Source: Rhodoglobus sp.
GTDB lineage: Bacteria > Actinomycetota > Actinomycetes > Actinomycetales > Microbacteriaceae
Reading direction: 5' to 3'
NCBI GenBank assembly: GCA_025463515.1
Contig: JAODAQ010000068.1
Location: forward strand, 1 to 57,973
DNA length: 57,973 bases
The notes under the pieces: model-generated
Database searches by the model: none
What the model saw: the letters and a program-made list of their open reading frames with translations, nothing else
Told to the model about the DNA's origin: nothing
Made by a program: the position numbers and the translations under genes
In this document: positions 54,115 to 57,973 of the stretch, piece after piece
Numbering within the stretch: position 1 is the first letter of the stretch
Layout of the letters: every line of letters starts with the position of its first letter

Positions 54115-55020
54115 ATGCGCTTCGGTATCGTCATCCTCCCTCAAGAGCCGTGGGCCTCGGCTCGCGCGAAGTGGGTGAGGGCCGAGCAACTCGGCTTCGA
54201 CCACGCCTGGACCTACGACCACCTGTCGTGGCGCTCCCTCGCCGACGAGCCGTGGGGCGCGACGATTCCCACACTCGTGGCCGCGGCATCCGTCACCTCC
54301 ACCATTAGGCTGGGCACCTTCGTCTCCTCACCCAACTTCCGGCATCCGGTGCCGTTCGCGAAGGAGGTCGCGACCCTCGACGACGTGGCAGGCGGCCGGA
54401 TGCTCGTGGGCATCGGTTCCGGCGGAACGGGCTTCGACTCCACGGTGCTCGGCCAGCCGACGCTCACCCCGGGACAGCGCCACGCCCGTTTCGTCGAGTT
54501 CATCGAGCAGCTCGACGAGCTCCTGCGGTTCGAGACGCCGGGCTCGGGCGGCATCACGCGCCGCGGTGAGTGGTTCGAGTCGGTGGGCGCTCGCATGGTG
54601 GGTACCCCCGCGCAGCTGCCGCGCGTGCCGTTCGTGATCGCCGCCAACGGGCCGAAGGGCCTCGGCGTGGTCGTGCGGCACGCGACCGCGTGGGTGAGCA
54701 CGGGGCCCGAGGGCGTCACGGGCGACGAGTTGTGGGCGGCAATCGCCGGCCTGGTCGAGCGGCTGGATGACGCTGCTACCGCCGCGGGGCGCGACCCTGC
54801 CACGATCGACAGGCACCTCTCGCTCGACTCCGGCGGGCTGTACTCGCTCTCGAGCGCTGCCGCCTTCGAGGACGCGGTCGGCCGCGCCGCCGCCCTGGGC
54901 TTCACGGACGTGATCGCCCACTGGCCGCGCGCCGAGGGCATCTACGCGGGCAGCGAAGACGTGCTGGTCGAGGTGGCGTCCCGCCTTCCGCGGCTGCGCT
55001 CACCGCACGGGCTACCGTAG
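54115..55020 (+). CDS. LLM-class flavin-dependent oxidoreductase
   Basis: A 301-residue luciferase-like monooxygenase fold: RFGIVILPQEPWASARAKW, FDHAWTYDHLSWRSL, IRLGTFVSSPNFRHPVPFAKE, GGRMLVGIGSGGTGFDS, PRVPFVIAANGPKGL. It may use F420 or FMN. The substrate is unknown. Start probably leaderless (TTTAAT 6 nt upstream). It precedes the gamma-carbonic anhydrase gene by 5 bp. Confidence 0.93.
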   Translation: MRFGIVILPQEPWASARAKWVRAEQLGFDHAWTYDHLSWRSLADEPWGATIPTLVAAASVTSTIRLGTFVSSPNFRHPVPFAKEVATLDDVAGGRMLVGIGSGGTGFDSTVLGQPTLTPGQRHARFVEFIEQLDELLRFETPGSGGITRRGEWFESVGARMVGTPAQLPRVPFVIAANGPKGLGVVVRHATAWVSTGPEGVTGDELWAAIAGLVERLDDAATAAGRDPATIDRHLSLDSGGLYSLSSAAAFEDAVGRAAALGFTDVIAHWPRAEGIYAGSEDVLVEVASRLPRLRSPHGLP

Positions 55021-55025
55021 GAAAC

Positions 55026-55565
55026 ATGGCCCTTATCGTCCCGATCGCAGGCAAGACCCCGTCCGTCCCCGCCTCGGCGTGGGTGGCGCCCAACGTCACG
55101 CTGGTCGGCGCGGTCACTCTGGGCGAGCGCGCGAGCGTCTTTTACGGCGCGGTCCTGCGCGCCGACGTCGACTCGATCACGGTCGGCGCGGGCTCGAACC
55201 TGCAGGACAACGTGGTCGTGCACTGCGACGCCGGCAAGCCCACCACGATCGGCGCGAACGTGAGCGTCGGGCACGCGGCGGTGCTGCATGGCTGCACCAT
55301 CGAGGACGGCGTGCTCATCGGCATGGGTGCGACTGTGCTCAACCTCGCAGTGATCGGCGAGGGGTCGCTCGTGGCGGCGGGAGCTGTGGTGCTCGAGGGC
55401 ACCGTCGTGCCGCCGGGGTCACTCGTCGCCGGGGTGCCCGCGAAAGTGCGGCGCGAGCTGACGGATGACGAGCGCGCGGGCATCCGTGAGAATGCCGCCC
55501 GCTATCTGGAGTACGCCGAGGTGCACCGCGCCGCGGCGAAGAACTGGAAGAACCCGACCGCCTAG
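55026..55565 (+). CDS. Gamma-carbonic anhydrase-family protein
   Basis: A 179-residue left-handed beta-helix protein with hexapeptide repeats. Zinc ligand region: NVVVHCDAGKPTTIGANVSVGHAAVLHGC (three His), then IGMGATVLNLAVIGEGSLVAAGAVVLEGT and VPPGSLVAGVPAKVRREL. It may be a carbonic anhydrase or an YrdA/PaaY-like protein. The ATG has TACCGT 7 nt upstream, overlapping the previous gene's stop codon. Confidence 0.92.
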   Translation: MALIVPIAGKTPSVPASAWVAPNVTLVGAVTLGERASVFYGAVLRADVDSITVGAGSNLQDNVVVHCDAGKPTTIGANVSVGHAAVLHGCTIEDGVLIGMGATVLNLAVIGEGSLVAAGAVVLEGTVVPPGSLVAGVPAKVRRELTDDERAGIRENAARYLEYAEVHRAAAKNWKNPTA

Positions 55566-55876
55566 GCCGTGAGGTTGGCCAGGTAGAGGGCGAGGACGCC
55601 CGCGAAGGGCAGCAGTGCGACGATGATCGTCGCGATCGGGAGGCCCTTCGGCGCTCCCCTGATCAATCGAACGATCGCGATGATGATCGCGGCGAGGCCG
55701 AGCAGCAGGCCGACCACGAACAGCACCTGGAACAGCACCGACCCCGAGCCGCTGCCGGTGAGAGCCGCCGAGACGCCGAGCACGAAGCTCACCGGCACGA
55801 GGACCGCAGCGACGATCGCGGCGATGAGCGGGATGACCCCGCGGGCGGGCTGGGCGGTCGCAGAGGGGGTGGTCAT
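55562..55876 (-). CDS. Small three-span membrane protein
   Basis: A 104-residue protein with three membrane helices (about 14-36, 44-65 and 79-100) and a short Thr/Ala N-terminus. No family recognised. The ATG has TACGGT exactly 6 nt upstream, inside a 17-bp gap shared with the divergent DUF1772 gene. Its 3' end overlaps the gamma-carbonic anhydrase gene by 4 bp. Confidence 0.82.
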   Translation of the reverse strand: MTTPSATAQPARGVIPLIAAIVAAVLVPVSFVLGVSAALTGSGSGSVLFQVLFVVGLLLGLAAIIIAIVRLIRGAPKGLPIATIIVALLPFAGVLALYLANLTA

Positions 55877-55893
55877 GTCGATACCGTAGCGGC
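55877..55893. promoter_or_regulatory. Bidirectional leaderless promoter in a 17-bp gap
   Basis: TACCGT on the plus strand (55882-55887, 6 nt before ATG 55894) and TACGGT on the minus strand (55883-55888, 6 nt before ATG 55876) share five bases. The layout is symmetric, each start exactly 6 nt from its hexamer. Confidence 0.55.
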
Positions 55894-56349
55894 ATGGTCA
55901 TCTCGCTGTCTGCAACGGATATCCCCGCCCTCGTCGCCGTCCTCCTGCTCGGTCTCTCGGCCGGCCTGTTCTTCGCCTTCTCGGTCGCCGTCATGCCCGG
56001 CCTGCGCCGCACGGATGACGCGGCCTTCGTCGCCACGATGACCGCGATCAACCGCGCGATCCTGAACCTCCCCTTCGGGCTCGTGTTCGTCGGGGCCCTC
56101 ATCGCACCCGTCGTCGCCGCGATCCTCGCCTTCCTCACCGGTGCGTCGTCTCCCTGGCTGCTCATCGCGGCGGCCGCCGTCTACCTGGTGGGCGTGCTCT
56201 TCGTCACGGGCGGGGTGAACGTGCCGCTCAACGAGGCGCTCGACCGCGACGGCAAGCGGCGCGCGTTCGAAGCCCGCTGGGTGCGGTTCAACAACGTCCG
56301 CACGGCCTCGGGCATCGTGGCGTTCGCACTCGCGCTGGTGGCGCTGTGA
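55894..56349 (+). CDS. DUF1772 (anthrone-oxygenase-like) membrane protein
   Basis: A 151-residue protein with four membrane segments and family features GLFFAFSVAVMPGLRR, INRAILNLPFG and VNVPLNEALDRDG then FEARWVRFNNVRT. The family is named for fungal anthrone oxygenases, but the bacterial function is unknown. It is probably leaderless and overlaps the next gene by 4 bp. Confidence 0.9.
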   Translation: MVISLSATDIPALVAVLLLGLSAGLFFAFSVAVMPGLRRTDDAAFVATMTAINRAILNLPFGLVFVGALIAPVVAAILAFLTGASSPWLLIAAAAVYLVGVLFVTGGVNVPLNEALDRDGKRRAFEARWVRFNNVRTASGIVAFALALVAL

Positions 56350-56696
56350 ACCCGGACTGGATAGCGCACCGCCGCCCGGGCGACCGCGAGCTCCTCGGCT
56401 GGATGCAGCCGGAGGGCGAGGGCTTCGCCGTCATCGACCTGCTCGGCCGCCGGCGCACCGAGGCGCTCGACTGGCTCGACGCGGAGGAGGCGCTCGAGGA
56501 GATCGGCATCGGCTACCTCGCCGACCTCTACGAGCTGCGGCTGGAGTCGGGCGAGTGGCTGCGCGTGCGCCTCGCCGAGGTCTCGCCGACGACGATCATC
56601 GCGAAGAAGGACGACTTCGGCGATATGAACGCCGACCAGGTGTACTACCCGCTCGGCTTTCCGATGCCGGAGACGCTGAGGCCGCTGCAGCGCTAG
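56346..56696 (+). CDS. Conserved hypothetical soluble protein
   Basis: A 116-residue protein with an acidic helix (WLDAEEALEEIGIGYLADLYEL) and a C-terminal beta-like part (VSPTTIIAKKDDFGDM). GTG start, overlapping the DUF1772 stop (GTGA); its 3' end overlaps the convergent ftsY by 4 bp. Similar proteins occur near ftsY in related species, as far as I recall; no function is known. Confidence 0.85.
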   Translation: MNPDWIAHRRPGDRELLGWMQPEGEGFAVIDLLGRRRTEALDWLDAEEALEEIGIGYLADLYELRLESGEWLRVRLAEVSPTTIIAKKDDFGDMNADQVYYPLGFPMPETLRPLQR

Positions 56697-57562
56697 CCGA
56701 CCAGACCCTGCACGAAGACGTGCGGAGTGAAGCCGGTGAGGTCGCCGATGCCCTCGCCCTGACCGACGAGCTTGATCGGGATGCCCGTGCGCTCCTGAAC
56801 CGCGAGAACGAAGCCGCCCTTCGCCGAGCCGTCGAGCTTGGTGAGCACGAGCCCCGTCACGCCGGCGCTCTCGATGAACGCCTCGGCCTGCGAGAGGCCG
56901 TTCTGGCCGGTTGTCGCGTCGAGGACGAGCAGCACCTCCGCGATCTCCACCTGCTTCTCGAGCACGCGGCGGATCTTGCCGAGCTCGTCCATGAGCCCGC
57001 TCTTGGTCTGCAGGCGCCCAGCGGTGTCGATGAGCACGATCTCGATGCCCTCGCGCTGCGCGCGCTCCACGGTCTGGAAGGCGACGGATGCCGGGTCCTG
57101 CCCCTGCTGCTGAGGCTTGACGATCGCGGCTCCCCCGCGCTCCGCCCAGGTCGCGAGCTGCTCGACGGCCGCCGCGCGGAACGTGTCGGCCGCACCCACG
57201 ACGACCGTGCGCCCGTAGCCCGTGAGGAACTTCGCGAACTTCCCGATCGTGGTCGTCTTGCCGACGCCGTTGACGCCCACGACGAGCACGACGGCGGGCC
57301 GGTTCGAGAGGTGCAGCGTCGGGTCGAGCCTGGCGAGCCGCTCCTCGAGGGTCTCGCGGAGCATCCTCCGGAGGTCGGCGGGGTCGGTGGTGCGGTACTT
57401 GGCCACGTTCGCGCGCAGCTCCGCGACTACGGAGTCCGTGATATCCGGCCCGAAGTCTGCCGAGATGAGGGCGTCTTCGAGGTCCTCCCAGGTGGTCTCG
57501 TCGATTGTGGCGCGGGAGAACATGCCCTTGAGAGCGCTCGAGAGTGACCACGATGGTGCCAT
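56693..57562 (-). CDS. ftsY: Signal recognition particle receptor FtsY
   Basis: A 289-residue SRP receptor GTPase that delivers ribosome-nascent chains to SecYEG. P-loop GVNGVGKTTTIGKFA, IVLIDTAGRLQTKSGLM, LTKLDGSAKGGFVL, and the C-terminal GQGEGIGDLTGFTP. It lacks the long acidic N-terminal extension of E. coli FtsY; only a short amphipathic N-terminus (SALKGMFSR) precedes the N domain. TAGCCT lies 6 nt before the ATG. Confidence 0.97.
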   Translation of the reverse strand: MAPSWSLSSALKGMFSRATIDETTWEDLEDALISADFGPDITDSVVAELRANVAKYRTTDPADLRRMLRETLEERLARLDPTLHLSNRPAVVLVVGVNGVGKTTTIGKFAKFLTGYGRTVVVGAADTFRAAAVEQLATWAERGGAAIVKPQQQGQDPASVAFQTVERAQREGIEIVLIDTAGRLQTKSGLMDELGKIRRVLEKQVEIAEVLLVLDATTGQNGLSQAEAFIESAGVTGLVLTKLDGSAKGGFVLAVQERTGIPIKLVGQGEGIGDLTGFTPHVFVQGLVG

Positions 57563-57655
57563 GGGGAAAGGCTACGGTACCTCCGTGGCCTTGCGCCGCT
57601 TGCCGCCCGGCAAGAGAAGCGTTCGTGTGTCAGCTCGCCCGCTCTGTGATGAGCC

Positions 57656-57961
57656 TCAACCCCATTGCTCGATTCCCCCGATGGAGGTCACGATCGCGTC
57701 CTGCACCCGACTTGCTCCCTCGATGTCCATCGGGACGTTCTTCAGTTCGACGAACACCTGATATGTGCCCTTTGTCCCGCTTCTTCGATGAGAGCCGGGT
57801 ATGCGTCCGAGCAGTTTGTCCAGTCGGTTGTTCACGGCAGACCTGGCATTCACGCCGCTCTTGAAAGACGGCACCGGGAGCTTCTCCGTGACCCACAGTT
57901 CGATCTCCACATCGATCTTCCCGCCGTGCTCCATTCCTCTGAGTCGCAACGCGATGCCCAC
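57656..57961 (-). CDS. Uncharacterised protein near right edge, possibly incomplete
   Basis: The frame has no stop up to the right edge, so the GTG at 57961 may be internal and the protein may begin outside the window. The visible 101 residues are fairly polar with a stretch like VELWVTEKLPVPSFKSGVN and a C-terminal QVFVELKNVPMDIEG. GC and codon bias look lower than in the neighbours. No family recognised; it is less certain than the other genes. Confidence 0.5.
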   Translation of the reverse strand: MGIALRLRGMEHGGKIDVEIELWVTEKLPVPSFKSGVNARSAVNNRLDKLLGRIPGSHRRSGTKGTYQVFVELKNVPMDIEGASRVQDAIVTSIGGIEQWG

Positions 57962-57973
57962 CGAGCCCGAGAG

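Overview
The window is a continuous stretch of chromosome from a high-GC actinobacterium, most likely a member of the Microbacteriaceae. Three things point there: the very GC-rich coding with strong third-position bias; the gene order tsf-rpsB / xerC / dprA / YifB / YraN / DUF2469 / rnhB / lepB / rplS / trmD / rimM / KH / rpsP / ffh / ftsY, which is the conserved actinobacterial order; and an alpha-glucan pathway using GlgE, GlgB, GlgP and GlgX. Many starts look leaderless: a -10-like TANNNT hexamer lies 6-9 nt before an ATG or GTG that has no ribosome binding site.

Region 1 (1-8.8 kb): ligA (cut by the window edge) and mnmA lie downstream of a complete AraFGH-like sugar ABC transporter with a divergent AraC-type regulator. 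A winged-helix regulator/membrane protein pair and an IscS-type cysteine desulfurase follow. The usual iscS-mnmA-ligA cluster therefore seems to be split by a sugar-uptake module.

Region 2 (8.8-20.1 kb): alpha-glucan metabolism. glgX is followed by a small membrane protein gene and ybaK. An ABC ATPase and two tiny paralogous membrane proteins with a shared upstream box come next, then glgP divergent from glgE-glgB.

Region 3 (20.1-30.7 kb): envelope and polarity genes. These are a translationally coupled set (a membrane/lipoprotein-like fusion, a CnoX-like thioredoxin-TPR protein and a membrane protein), a 683-residue hendecad coiled-coil protein with a DivIVA-like head, a PerM/AI-2E family protein, a hydrolase, a CPA1 antiporter, a lytic transglycosylase-like protein and a protein with four DivIVA-like motifs.

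Region 4 (30.7-57.6 kb): the conserved core. cdsA, frr, pyrH, tsf and rpsB are followed by an M23-like protein and a MarR regulator; then xerC, an SDR, a cyclic-nucleotide-type phosphoesterase, dprA, YifB, YraN, a HAD hydrolase, DUF2469, rnhB, lepB and rplS. A TetR/second methionine aminopeptidase pair precedes trmD, rimM, khpA and rpsP. Transporter, F420-type and LLM genes come before ffh, and a gamma-carbonic anhydrase and small membrane proteins before ftsY. An unidentified reading frame runs to the right edge.

The most interesting non-coding signals are: eight copies of a palindromic intergenic repeat whose stem arms covary; a 121-bp MITE-like inverted repeat before tsf; the duplicated promoter box over the two mini-membrane-protein genes; and overlapping divergent leaderless promoters. 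I saw no rRNA, tRNA, CRISPR array, insertion sequence or prophage.
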